A DNA stretch of 64,000 bases from Rhodobacteraceae bacterium CCMM004 (GCA_004005435.1 RZWH01000010.1:1-64000), one strand, 5' to 3'; counted from the stretch's first letter, positions 9,195 through 17,606 are shown. Numbers and translations: made by a program. The notes: a model not told the origin generated them from the sequence alone.

Positions 9195-10048
9195 GGGTCG
9201 GGCCAGATGATGTGAAACACCTGTTGCGGTGCACTATCCTCGGTGGCCTTGCAGACCTGATCGCCGGCATTGCAGACGATGACCGACAGTTGGAAGGCTT
9301 CGGGTAGATCGCTCGAAAGCGTGATCTCGATTTGTTCTGCCGACGGGCGGCCTAGGTCGAGCACACGCGGCGCCTCGTCGGTGGGCATCAAATCGTCCAA
9401 AGAAACTGGTTGCATCGTTACCATTGCCGTGCCGATGGGTAAGGTCGATCGAATGATGGCTCGCACTTCGCTGCGCGCTCCCATGACGCCGCCGTTGTCA
9501 GAAAACAGTAGCGGCGTGTGGACGACTCGCCCAGCGTAGCGAAACACTGCTTCGAAGCCGAACGCTTCGAACGTCTGCGCTCTTCGTGAAAAGGGCTCCG
9601 TGACCCAGATCAACTTGCTGTCGGTTTCAAGACTGCCCGCGAGAAAGAAGGCAGCGCCCGGGCGAAGTGCACTCCCGTTGAACACGACTGGCGAAGTCGG
9701 CGAAACCGGCAAGGGTCGGTGGGCAACGGTTACGACTTCCGGCACCTCGCTGAAGGCTGGCGTCTCGCGAAGGTCGATCAATCTGAGAAGTCCGCCGCCG
9801 GTGTTTCGCGAGGCCAACCCTTGGCATAATCCTGGCAGCCCACCGGGGGCGGGGTGCCAGCCATATCCTCCGTCCGCCACAGAGAGGCCATCCAGTGGCC
9901 TAGCAAGGCTGCAGCAATTTTTCGATACGCCCTCGACCGGGCAGTCCTGTGCTGCCACTGGAATGACTAGGAGCGTTGACACCAAAGTCGATGCGCATAG
10001 TATGCGCCATAAATGTATGTATAACACTTTGCGGTACCGCATACTCAA
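9191..10048 (-). CDS. Exported hypothetical protein, first gene of coupled trio
   Basis: The 285-residue product has an N-terminal signal peptide (about residues 15-33, ending VAAQ) and a mature part with several Cys (NCCSLA, VIVCNAGDQVC) but no domain I recognise. The start chosen is TTG at 10048, because GGAG lies 6 nt upstream; an in-frame ATG at 10042 is the alternative. The stop overlaps the next gene by 4 nt. The gene diverges from an exported-protein gene starting at 10087, leaving under 40 bp between start codons, so the two promoters must lie inside the neighbouring coding regions or be very compact. Confidence 0.55.
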   Translation of the reverse strand: MSMRYRKVLYIHLWRILCASTLVSTLLVIPVAAQDCPVEGVSKNCCSLARPLDGLSVADGGYGWHPAPGGLPGLCQGLASRNTGGGLLRLIDLRETPAFSEVPEVVTVAHRPLPVSPTSPVVFNGSALRPGAAFFLAGSLETDSKLIWVTEPFSRRAQTFEAFGFEAVFRYAGRVVHTPLLFSDNGGVMGARSEVRAIIRSTLPIGTAMVTMQPVSLDDLMPTDEAPRVLDLGRPSAEQIEITLSSDLPEAFQLSVIVCNAGDQVCKATEDSAPQQVFHIIWPDP

Positions 10049-10086
10049 GGTACACTCCCAATCGATTTTGAAACGGTTTGAATTAC

Positions 10087-11520
10087 ATGGAGAATGTTTT
10101 GAGATTGGCTGTCAAGAGCGCAATTATCTTGCTGATGACGTTTTCGAGCGTGGTTAGCCCAGCCGTCGCTCAAGCTTGCGCTCCAGGCGCGCGGCAGATC
10201 GTATCCGGTTATCAAGACTGGCTCGATGAGGTCAATTCAGCTACTGCAGTGAACGCCTTCAGGGAACTCCAGAACTTCCAGGCCGAAAGCGAACGCCTTG
10301 GCCGCGCTTTGTTGGACTTGGACACGGGAAACATGATGCTTTCGCGCTATCGCGACATCTTGGCCGAGATTGATCGCCAACAGGGAGCGGAGGCGGGCTC
10401 GAGGGCGTTTGAGGGCATCTTTAGTGCCATACGGCGGGCCGGCAATTCGCTAACCGCGGCCTCAGAGTGCTTGGCGCTTGTGCCAGTCGATGTGCGCGAC
10501 GCGTTCAGTGTCTCGCTCGCCGGCGCGTTTGTAACTACGCGTTACATAGATGCCGAGATGATGCTTGCGACAGACGCAATCGACGCAGCGTTGCGGTCCG
10601 ACGCGCCTTTTACAGATAGGGAAGGGCAGGACCTATTTGCCGCTTTGAGGGAGGTCGGTCGGTTTGCGGAGGTCTCCGGAGGTGCCTTCACTGAATGCCT
10701 GAATCAGATTGCGGGAGCCCCTGCCCGTGGTCTACGTGGCCTCAGCGCGGAGTGGGCCATGACCACAGTCGCCGACGCCATGGAAGCATGCGAAGCGGCA
10801 CCACCCTCCGGGAAACCGGAAATGCAATGCAATAGTGAAATCGTCTTTGCTCTGGATTGGGCAGAGGGTTGGCAAGCCGGCGCGAAACAAGAAAAAATGC
10901 AAGAGCTGAAAGATTTGCGTTTGGCACTGACTGACATGGGCAACGATATCCAGCTGGTGGATGGACCCGATTTCATTTTCGCAAACTATGCCAGTGCAAT
11001 TGAGGAACTCAAAGTATTGCGGCAACAAAGACGTCCAGATGTTGCACCGAAGGATCTCGATCGCGCTCTAGTCAACCGCATAAATCGCAATGTCCAGGAA
11101 GCGCAGGAGCTCGCAGATCCAATGGCGGCCTGTATTGCAACGGCAGTGCCTACATCCGCGCGATCTGCCTATGATATTGCCTTGGGTGCAGCGCTATTGC
11201 TGGACACTTTTTTTTCGCCGGAGACAGAAGACTGGGTCGAAGTCATCCGCGCCGCGTTTTCTGGCGCAGGTCCTAAGGATCGAGATGGTTTGGTAGCATT
11301 GATGAACGCCATGGAAGCCAATAGCGAATCCTTCATGGCTTTGTCTGACGGGAACCGGCTAAGGTGCCGGTCTCTGATGGAGCAGATGATGGGTGATCCT
11401 TCGTTCCAATTTCGGCTACGCAATCGCCGAGATTCGGAGAACAGTATGCGAATATTATCGCTTCCACAGTCCGTGGTGGCCGTTCCCATTTCGGAATGGA
11501 AGGCCAAGTGCGGCGGCTAG
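10087..11520 (+). CDS. Exported alpha-helical hypothetical protein
   Basis: From the ATG at 10087 the product is 477 residues, with a signal peptide (AIILLMTFSSVVSPAVA then QAC) and a long, mainly helical mature region with few Cys. A TTG at 10078 would add three residues. I found no recognisable catalytic motif. It diverges from the 9191-10048 gene and converges on the exported-protein gene at 11606-12421. The concentration of exported proteins around it suggests one functional group, but its role is not readable from sequence. Composition is less GC-rich than the core genes right of dusA. Confidence 0.5.
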   Translation: MENVLRLAVKSAIILLMTFSSVVSPAVAQACAPGARQIVSGYQDWLDEVNSATAVNAFRELQNFQAESERLGRALLDLDTGNMMLSRYRDILAEIDRQQGAEAGSRAFEGIFSAIRRAGNSLTAASECLALVPVDVRDAFSVSLAGAFVTTRYIDAEMMLATDAIDAALRSDAPFTDREGQDLFAALREVGRFAEVSGGAFTECLNQIAGAPARGLRGLSAEWAMTTVADAMEACEAAPPSGKPEMQCNSEIVFALDWAEGWQAGAKQEKMQELKDLRLALTDMGNDIQLVDGPDFIFANYASAIEELKVLRQQRRPDVAPKDLDRALVNRINRNVQEAQELADPMAACIATAVPTSARSAYDIALGAALLLDTFFSPETEDWVEVIRAAFSGAGPKDRDGLVALMNAMEANSESFMALSDGNRLRCRSLMEQMMGDPSFQFRLRNRRDSENSMRILSLPQSVVAVPISEWKAKCGG

Positions 11521-11605
11521 ACGCTGAGGCATTTCGCGGAAACGCTGGTTCACCACATTCAGACTTCGTTATCAACTTCGTGGCGCACTACCGGGGTTCC
11601 CTTGC

Positions 11606-12421
11606 TCAGGGACAGATAAACCAGTTGCCGCTCTGAACGCCTGATATGACGCTAATTGGTCCTTTGAACAGAGGGTGGGGTGGTTGCAACGTTAGCAGTC
11701 CTCCCGAGGCTTCAATGCTGTAGCAGGTTTCGTTTGTGGGGAAGATGTTTGTAAGGCAAATCTCGCCGCCCGAAGACACTCGATGGTGCATTCGCTCCTC
11801 CCCCTGGAATGTAGCAGCGACCATCCCGCCGCCGCGGCACAGGATCGCGGTTTGGAAGTTGGAGGCTTCGACGGGGCACCAAGTTACGTCGGAGGTTACC
11901 GCCAAGACTTCGCCGAGCCCAAGTGTGCCAGGCGAGCGATCGGTGGCCAAAACGTCAGACAGAGGTGTTGCTTCCGAGCCATCTGCGGAAACGCTTGCGC
12001 GTATGGCCTCAGCTTCAAGGCGCAGCGACTTTGCCATGCAGCTGTTGTAGGCTGTTCGTTGCGCGCGCCAGGTCGCTTCGTCAACCGTGCCGAGCGATGG
12101 ATAGAGCGACATGCATTCCAAGTGTGCGTCGTCAACCGCTCTGTCGCTTGGCAACGGAAACTCGACCGGACAACTGCGGCCAAGACGAAAGCAACTATCG
12201 TAATTGAAATCGATTAGTTCGTCTGCAAAGCTCTCTATGCGGTCGGCACGCGCTAGCTGCTGCCCTAGCCCGACATCATCATTCAGTTTGGCGTCGAACC
12301 AGCAATCCTGAAACTGAGCCTTGGCGTTGATCGGCACGAAAACCAGCGCAAGAGGAAGTGCTACCGCGGTCAACCATCGAAAACTTGGCATACGTCCACC
12401 ATTTTTTGACCCAGCATACAT
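11606..12421 (-). CDS. Exported cysteine-rich hypothetical protein
   Basis: The 271-residue product contains a signal sequence (FRWLTAVALPLALVFVPINAKA, cleavage likely before QFQDC) after a short N-extension; an internal ATG at 12391 would start just before it. Cys residues recur through the mature part (SCFRLGRSC, LECMS, NSCMAK, TWCPV, ILCRGG, EICL, ETCYS, WFICP), suggesting a disulfide-bonded periplasmic protein. No family is recognised. It is convergent with the upstream plus-strand exported protein and divergent from the broken gene at 12515. Confidence 0.5.
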   Translation of the reverse strand: MYAGSKNGGRMPSFRWLTAVALPLALVFVPINAKAQFQDCWFDAKLNDDVGLGQQLARADRIESFADELIDFNYDSCFRLGRSCPVEFPLPSDRAVDDAHLECMSLYPSLGTVDEATWRAQRTAYNSCMAKSLRLEAEAIRASVSADGSEATPLSDVLATDRSPGTLGLGEVLAVTSDVTWCPVEASNFQTAILCRGGGMVAATFQGEERMHHRVSSGGEICLTNIFPTNETCYSIEASGGLLTLQPPHPLFKGPISVISGVQSGNWFICP

Positions 12422-12514
12422 GACTACTGTACACTACGCGCATTTCGCAATAAAGCGAAATGCTAGCTGCGCCCCTGGGCACGAGAGTACTTTTGATGGC
12501 AATGGAGTTTTCCT

Positions 12515-13117
12515 ATGTATCGGAACATGCCAGTAAGAATGGGTCACAAGCTGACATGTCTTGCGTCGATAGCTATCTTTCTTGGAGGAGGCGCAAACGC
12601 GCAGGAGGTTTATTCAGGTCGGTAAAATGATGTAGAGTTCGTTGAAAAATGCATTGCCTCTGCGCCGCCACTCATACAGAAACCGCTTCCAGAGTATGTT
12701 TGCGAAGAAGGTGAGCAAATCGAAGAGACTTATTTTATCGAAATGAGTATCGATTCCATCCGCATTAAAAACAATGAGTCTCGTCACAATGAAGCTTGCC
12801 CGCAGCAAATCCAGTATCGAGCAGATGAGAGCTTCTCGTGCGTTGCAAGTTTATCCGACTTGTCGAGTGACATAAGTATTGAGTCTAGTCTAGCAACCCG
12901 GTTGAGGTGCATTAGTGGAGAATGCTTCATCTGCAACAGGCAAGGAAATTACTACTTATCTATTCCCGGAAATAGTAGCACAACGTCAGACGTCTACAAA
13001 ATTGAATATCTTATGATATATGCCGGCAGACCAGAAAACTCGACCATAAGCTCATTGGATTGGAGACGTGGAGTCGGCCAGGTAGATTTGGTGCGCGCAA
13101 TAGCAAGAGTTATCTAA
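12515..13117 (+). pseudogene. Exported protein gene with an in-frame nonsense codon
   Basis: An ATG at 12515 opens a signal-peptide-like N-terminus (ASIAIFLGGGANAQ), but the frame hits TAA at 12623-12625 after 36 codons. The same frame then continues open for 164 more codons to a stop at 13115-13117, with Cys residues typical of its exported neighbours (VEKC, YVCEE, SFSCVA, LRCISGECFICN). The simplest reading is one exported protein of about 200 residues inactivated by a single base change. Internal re-initiation, for example at the ATG at 12743, would give a product without an export signal. The region is AT-rich. Confidence 0.6.
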
Positions 13118-13299
13118 AATGGAGATGACCGTTTTTGCAAAGATCGCCCGCATTATTGTGAATGATAGATCAAGTGGGCTAATTTGCACGAAAACCCATC
13201 GAGGATAGCCATATCTCTGCTGAAGCTCGATGTGCCTAGACCGTGTTGACAAAAGGGATTCACATGGGTCGGTGACCATGATTCACGCTGGTATCTACG

Positions 13300-13689
13300 A
13301 TGGAGGCCAGCTTGGCACGAGATCTGATGTCGGACGAGGAATGGGCGTTCTTTGAACGTTTCATCTTGGCTGTCCGCGCCCCGAACGGACGCAAACCGAC
13401 CAACCACCGCCTTGTTCTTGATGGGATTTCCTGGATCGCACGGACAGACGCTCCATGGCGCGATCTGCCTGAGGAGTTCGGCAAATGGTCGAGTGTGTAC
13501 CGCCAGTTTCGGCGCTGGACCCTGGCGGGGCTCTGGGAGGACATCATAGACGCCTTGAACGAAAGCGGGGCGGCGCCGGACGCCCTGCAAATGATCGACA
13601 GCACAGTCGTTCGCGCGCACCATCAGGCAGCGGGCGTTAAAGGGGGACTCCGCGACAGAGTTTCGGCCGTTCGCGGGGTGGTTTCATGA
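13300..13689 (+). CDS. IS5-family transposase, N-terminal frame
   Basis: This 129-residue frame carries the DUF4096-type N-terminal region of IS5/IS427-like transposases (MSDEEWAFFERFI, RTDAPWRDLPEEFGKW, WEDIIDALN) and the first catalytic Asp region (MIDSTVVRAHHQAAG). Its own last residues after the Lys-Gly-Gly at 13639-13647 are not family-like, whereas the other frame resumes the family sequence there. It therefore probably works only when joined to the downstream frame. The likely start is the ATG at 13300; an inner ATG at 13327 is possible. Confidence 0.75.
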   Translation: MEASLARDLMSDEEWAFFERFILAVRAPNGRKPTNHRLVLDGISWIARTDAPWRDLPEEFGKWSSVYRQFRRWTLAGLWEDIIDALNESGAAPDALQMIDSTVVRAHHQAAGVKGGLRDRVSAVRGVVS

Positions 13690-14087
13690 CCAAGAGCCAC
13701 CTTCTCGTCAACGCGCACGGTTTGCCCATGAGGACAGAGATCACACCTGGCCAGACCTCTGACTATCTCGGCTTCGATCTGGTCATGGCCGATAACCTGC
13801 CCGCACCTCGGGTCTTGCTGGCCGACCGTGGCTATGACGCTGACAGAATTCGGAAAACCATGGAAAAGTGTGACGTGGTGCCGGTCATTCGTATGCGGAA
13901 ATCGCGCAAGATGCGTGTTGGCGTCGACCGATCGCCCTATCGCTTGCGCAACCTGGTCGAGCGCTGCTTCAACAAGCTCAAGAACGCACGACGCGTCGCT
14001 ACACGCTATGACAAAACCGCAGAGAGCTTTTTGGGCTTCATCGACATAACGTCGATCCGCCTCTGGAAACGCCATTTGTCAACATGA
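13686..14087 (+). CDS. IS5-family transposase, C-terminal frame (-1 relative)
   Basis: This 133-residue frame contains the second half of the DDE catalytic domain: an NAHGLPMRTEITPGQ region, an Asp in LLADRGYDADRIR, and a C-terminal RNLVERCFNKLKNARRVATR with the catalytic Glu. It is -1 relative to the upstream frame. The frame is open back only to 13641 because a TAA lies at 13638-13640, so the switch must occur after that, close to the run AAAGGGGG (13639-13646). Two-frame transposases joined by frameshifting or slippage are known in this IS group. A decayed single-base deletion would look the same. Confidence 0.75.
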   Translation: MTKSHLLVNAHGLPMRTEITPGQTSDYLGFDLVMADNLPAPRVLLADRGYDADRIRKTMEKCDVVPVIRMRKSRKMRVGVDRSPYRLRNLVERCFNKLKNARRVATRYDKTAESFLGFIDITSIRLWKRHLST

Positions 14088-14092
14088 CCTAG

Positions 14093-14416
14093 CAAGAGTT
14101 CAAGCTTCAAGTCCGCGAAGCGGCACCGAGAATTCAAGCAGGAATGGCTCTGGTGGTTTATTGTCGGTCCTACTGCGGAGGGTTATCCTTTTGATCCTCT
14201 CGCCCGTCGGGATAGTCTGCTGCGACATCGACCAACCGAGTATATTTACTGGCCCTTGCGCGCCGCGCTAGCTTGTTCTTTCGGCAGGACGCCACCAGCA
14301 ACGTGTCCACTACGATAGCGATGCCGACAGCACGGTTTCCAGAGTTATAGATGTGGCACCGACACCTAATTGGACGACCACACCAGTATGTGTCATTTTG
14401 AAATACTCGTTCACTT
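14093..14416. other. IS-to-integrase spacer, no convincing gene
   Basis: The 324 bp between the IS and the integrase stop codon hold short open frames on both strands (minus-strand 87-codon frame 14170-14433 and a plus frame reading from the IS junction), neither with recognisable similarity. The plus frame may be the tail of a gene cut by the IS, but nothing supports this beyond openness. Confidence 0.4.
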
Positions 14417-15592
14417 TCAGTCTGAACGTTCAATCCGTTTTGTCCGAATTATGGCCGCAGAACCTGCCCGCGCCGGTTGTCTCTTACGCTGCCTCGGGTC
14501 TGGCGTGGTGACTTCTGCAATCCAAGTCCAAGCTCCAAACTTGTCGCCTGTCTGCCGCAGATGGGTGTAGCGCTTCAGCGAAGTCCATGACCGATGGCCA
14601 GAGACAGCCGCGGCGTGCGGCACGTTGTAGCCGATCTCGAACAGGCGCGAGACGCCTTCATGTCTTAGGTCGTGGAAGCGCAGATCCTCGATCCCCAGAA
14701 ACTGCGTCGCCCGTGTAAAGGCCGCGCTGATCGCATCGGTGGAGTACGGGAAGATCTGGCTCGCATGTTTGGGCATCGCCTCGATGATCGCCAGCGCCGG
14801 ATCGGGCAGGTCGCACCAGACGTCGTTGCCGATCTTCTGGCCGGGGTTCTTCATGTCGCGTACGAGGACGCGTTTGCCGTCCTTGTCGAGGTCCGCCCAT
14901 TTGATCCGGGTGATCTCTTCCTGTCGTCGTGTTGAGAAAATCGCAAAGGCGATGACGCGATGCATTGGGACAGAGGAGGGGCGGCGGATCGAGCGATCGA
15001 GGAAATGCGCCATCAACTGGTCGAGTTCGTCCAGCGTCGGTCGGCGATCGCGGTGGCGGCTCTTTTGGGTCAGGCCCAGCTTCTTCGCGACGATCATCGC
15101 ATTGCGCATCGCGCGTTCGTCCAGCGGATAGTTCCAGGCCGGACCGGCCACCGTGAAGACCGCGCTGAGATGGGAGAGGTAGTTGGCCACGGTTTGCGGC
15201 GATACACCCGTCTTCAGCTTCTCCTGAGCGAAGGCCACGATGTCGGCGCTGTCGATCTGGGCGCAAAGCTTGTTCGCGATGTCGAACTCCTTGATGCTCT
15301 TGAGAACCTGCGCCTTGGTCCGACCGATTGCCTTCGCGCTATCTTCGACATATTTGTCGATTGCGTCGCCGAGTGTCACTTCGCGGCGGCGGGTCTCTCC
15401 GATGGGCAGGTTTTCGAGGGCGCCGGGCTTGGCGAGGTCCTTCTCGCGCTTCTCGATCCAGGCCGCGGCGGTCGATCGCAGTTCGAAGGTCCGGTTCTCG
15501 CGCCAGACGGTTTTTCCAGCCGGCCGAACGGCGATCTGGGCGAGCCAGGCTACCGTGCCGTCTTTGCGCTTTCGCTTGATGATGGTACCGAT
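14417..15592 (-). CDS. Tyrosine recombinase/integrase of the dusA-targeting type; start codon apparently ATC
   Basis: The frame carries the catalytic set of a tyrosine recombinase: Arg in STRRQEEIT, HDLRHEG (H-x-x-R), GHRSWTSLKRYTHLR with the nucleophile Tyr. Upstream of a GTG at 15379 the same frame runs on to 15592, encoding the arm-binding/core-binding N-terminus (IGTIIKRKRKDGTVAWLAQI) that family members have. Relatives begin MGTI; here the corresponding codon is ATC (15590-15592) with no ATG, GTG or TTG before the upstream in-frame stop. Either ATC is used as a rare start, or the gene initiates at 15379 and lacks its N-terminal domain. Placement against dusA identifies it as the island's integrase. 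Confidence 0.8.
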   Translation of the reverse strand: MGTIIKRKRKDGTVAWLAQIAVRPAGKTVWRENRTFELRSTAAAWIEKREKDLAKPGALENLPIGETRRREVTLGDAIDKYVEDSAKAIGRTKAQVLKSIKEFDIANKLCAQIDSADIVAFAQEKLKTGVSPQTVANYLSHLSAVFTVAGPAWNYPLDERAMRNAMIVAKKLGLTQKSRHRDRRPTLDELDQLMAHFLDRSIRRPSSVPMHRVIAFAIFSTRRQEEITRIKWADLDKDGKRVLVRDMKNPGQKIGNDVWCDLPDPALAIIEAMPKHASQIFPYSTDAISAAFTRATQFLGIEDLRFHDLRHEGVSRLFEIGYNVPHAAAVSGHRSWTSLKRYTHLRQTGDKFGAWTWIAEVTTPDPRQRKRQPARAGSAAIIRTKRIERSD

Positions 15593-15596
15593 GAGG

Positions 15597-15668
15597 TTAC
15601 AACATTTGGCTCAAATTACAACATTTGTTGTAAACTATACCAAAAACAGGTGAGAATTACAACATATG
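15597..15668. repeat. TTACAACAT repeats between integrase and dusA
   Basis: TTACAACAT occurs as TTACAACATTTG (15597-15608), TTACAACATTTGTTGTAA (15616-15633, with perfect 8-bp arms TTACAACA/TGTTGTAA) and TTACAACATATG (15657-15668). They lie between the integrase N-terminus and the dusA start at 15701. They could be integrase arm-type sites or operators for int/dusA; neither is proven. Confidence 0.6.
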
Positions 15669-15700
15669 GGACAGTAACGGGGAGGATAGATGAGCGGTAA

Positions 15701-16717
15701 ATGGCTGATAAAAATATAGAATATAATGTTCTCAATGCGTCCCGGTTGTCGGTCGCGCCGATGATGGATTGGACCGACCGGCACTGCCGCGCGCTTCACC
15801 GGCAGTTGAGCCGCGTCGCGCTGCTCTATACCGAGATGGTGACGGCCGCGGCACTGGTCAGAGGCGGGGCCACCCATCTTCTGGACCACGACCCGGGCGA
15901 GCATCCGGTGGCGCTGCAACTCGGGGGGGCGGACCCGCAGGAGCTGGCGCAGGCGGCGCGGATGGGGGCGGAGGCGGGCTATTCTGAGGTGAATCTTAAT
16001 GTCGGCTGCCCCTCGGACCGGGTGCAGTCGGGGACCTTCGGTGCGGTGCTGATGACCCGGCCCGGGCTGGTCGCGGACTGCCTGGCGGCGATGGCGGCGG
16101 CGGTGCCGGCGGGCGTCGAGATCACCGTCAAGTGTCGCATCGGCGTCGACGACCAGGTTCCGCAGGAGATCCTCCCCGACGTCCTCGAACGGATCCGCGC
16201 AGCGGGCGTCCGGCGCGTGGCGATCCATGCGCGCAAGGCTTGGCTCCAGGGTCTGAGCCCCAAGGAGAACCGCGAGATCCCGCCGCTGGATTATCCCCTC
16301 GTGCACGCGATGAAGGCGGCGTTCCCGGACCTGCATGTGTCGCTGAACGGTGGGATCGACAGCCTCGATGCGGCACTTGAGCATCTCGATGCAGGGCTCG
16401 ACGGGGTGATGATCGGACGCGCCGCCTACCACACGCCGACGGAGATCCTGGGGGCGGCCGATCGGCGCGTCTTTGGCCGACCGGGGCCGGACCGCACCGC
16501 CGAGGACGCGGTGGCGGCGATGCTGCCCTATATCGAGCGGCACGTGAGCGGGGGCGGGCGGCTGCACCAGGTCACCCGCCACATGTTGGGCCTCTTCGCC
16601 GGGCGGCCGGGCGCGCGGGCCTGGCGGCGGCGGTTGAGCGAGGCGGCGCACCGCCCCGGGGCCGGGCCCGAGGTGGTCGAGACCGCCCTGTCCGAGGTCG
16701 TGCCGCGCGCCGCCTGA
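15701..16717 (+). CDS. dusA: tRNA-dihydrouridine(20/20a) synthase DusA
   Basis: DusA reduces uridine in the tRNA D-loop using FMN. The 338-residue protein has the DusA N-terminal signature SVAPMMDWTDRHCR (about 16-29), QLGGADPQELAQA, the active-site region NVGCPSDRVQSGTFGAVLM with catalytic Cys, and IHARKAWLQGLSPKENREIPPL. The first dozen codons (MADKNIEYNVLN) are AT-rich, unlike the rest, and were probably supplied by the integrated island, whose integrase lies just upstream. Length is normal for the family. The start region and promoter are therefore likely hybrid, and expression may now depend on island sequence. Confidence 0.95.
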   Translation: MADKNIEYNVLNASRLSVAPMMDWTDRHCRALHRQLSRVALLYTEMVTAAALVRGGATHLLDHDPGEHPVALQLGGADPQELAQAARMGAEAGYSEVNLNVGCPSDRVQSGTFGAVLMTRPGLVADCLAAMAAAVPAGVEITVKCRIGVDDQVPQEILPDVLERIRAAGVRRVAIHARKAWLQGLSPKENREIPPLDYPLVHAMKAAFPDLHVSLNGGIDSLDAALEHLDAGLDGVMIGRAAYHTPTEILGAADRRVFGRPGPDRTAEDAVAAMLPYIERHVSGGGRLHQVTRHMLGLFAGRPGARAWRRRLSEAAHRPGAGPEVVETALSEVVPRAA

Positions 16718-16781
16718 GCCGCCCCATTGCCGCGGTCCCCGCGCCCGGGTAGGTCAGGGGCGTCGACTGTGAGGAACCCCC

Positions 16782-17606
16782 ATGCCCGACCCGACCCTCC
16801 TGGCTGCGATGGCGGCCCTGCTCCTCGTCATCGGTGCGTTCGCGGGGGTGCTGGCGGGGCTCCTGGGCGTGGGCGGCGGGATCGTTCTGGTGCCGGCCTT
16901 CTTCTACGCCTTTTCCGCCCTGGGCTTCGGTGGGCCGCACCTGATGCAGGTCTGTCTGGCCACGTCGCTCGCCACCATCGTCGTGACCTCGATCCGCTCG
17001 GTGCGCAGCCATCATGCCAAGGGCGCGGTGGACTGGTCGATCCTGAAATCCTGGGCGCCGGGGATCGTCGTGGGCGCCATCCTCGGCGTCCTCGTGGCCG
17101 CGTCGCTCAGGACCCAGACGTTGCAGGCGATCTTCGGAGGTCTGGCGCTGGTGGTGGCCCTCTACATGGGCTTCGGGCGCAAGGACTGGCGGCTGGGACA
17201 GGCGATGCCCAAGGGCCTGACCCGCGCCGCGCTCTCGCCCTCGGTGGGGTTCTTGTCGGTCCTGATGGGAATCGGCGGCGGATCGTTCGGCGTGCCGCTG
17301 ATGACCCTCTACAACCTTCCGATCCACCGCGCGGTGGCGACGGCGGCGGGCTTCGGCCTGGCGATCGCGGTGCCCTCGGTCGTGGGCTTCCTCCTGGTGG
17401 ACCTGCCCCAGGGCGCGGCGCCGCCTTGGACCGTGGGCGCGGTGAATCTGCCCGCCTTCGCCGTCATCGTGGCGATGACGCTGATCACCACGCCCTACGG
17501 CGTGCGACTGGCCCATTCCATGGATGCTGCGCCCCTCAAGCGCGTCTTCGCCGTCTTTTTGGGTCTCGTGGCGCTCAACATGCTGCGCAAGGCGCTGTGG
17601 GGCTGA
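16782..17606 (+). CDS. TauE/SafE-family membrane exporter
   Basis: The 274-residue polytopic protein has about eight hydrophobic segments and the two-repeat pattern of the TauE/SafE (DUF81) family, including GLLGVGGGIVLVP near residue 25 and GIGGGSFGVPLMTL near residue 165. Members export sulfite, sulfoacetate or related anions, but many are of unknown substrate. It follows dusA on the same strand after 64 bp and may share its transcript. No substrate-specific context is seen nearby. Confidence 0.85.
   Translation: MPDPTLLAAMAALLLVIGAFAGVLAGLLGVGGGIVLVPAFFYAFSALGFGGPHLMQVCLATSLATIVVTSIRSVRSHHAKGAVDWSILKSWAPGIVVGAILGVLVAASLRTQTLQAIFGGLALVVALYMGFGRKDWRLGQAMPKGLTRAALSPSVGFLSVLMGIGGGSFGVPLMTLYNLPIHRAVATAAGFGLAIAVPSVVGFLLVDLPQGAAPPWTVGAVNLPAFAVIVAMTLITTPYGVRLAHSMDAAPLKRVFAVFLGLVALNMLRKALWG

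Larger units (their letters stand above)
13240..14088 (+). mobile_element. IS5-family insertion sequence, complete, two-frame transposase
   Basis: The 849-bp element is bounded by imperfect terminal inverted repeats: left ACCGTGTTGACAAAAGGG (from 13240), right, in reverse complement, GTCATGTTGACAAATGGC (to 14088), sharing the core TGTTGACAAA. A CTAG tetranucleotide flanks both ends (13236-13239 and 14089-14092), consistent with target duplication at a palindromic CTAG. It encodes two overlapping transposase frames described separately. It sits in the island between the broken exported-protein gene and the integrase. Confidence 0.8.
1..15700. mobile_element. Genomic island integrated at the 5' end of dusA (left end outside window)
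   Basis: The stretch from the left edge to dusA is more AT-rich than the DNA right of dusA. It carries IS elements, a decayed gene and unrecognised exported proteins, and it ends with a tyrosine integrase directly upstream of dusA. Integrases of this type are known to insert prophages and islands into the dusA 5' end and to restore its reading frame. The first dusA codons here are AT-rich while the rest is strongly GC-rich, which fits a junction inside the dusA start region. The other att site is not in the window, so total length is unknown. It could also be a prophage remnant, but no phage structural gene is visible. Confidence 0.72.

Noticed and set aside
14170-14433. Minus-strand 87-codon frame upstream of the integrase gene end
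   Set aside because: No ribosome-binding site or family similarity, and it overlaps the integrase 3' end.
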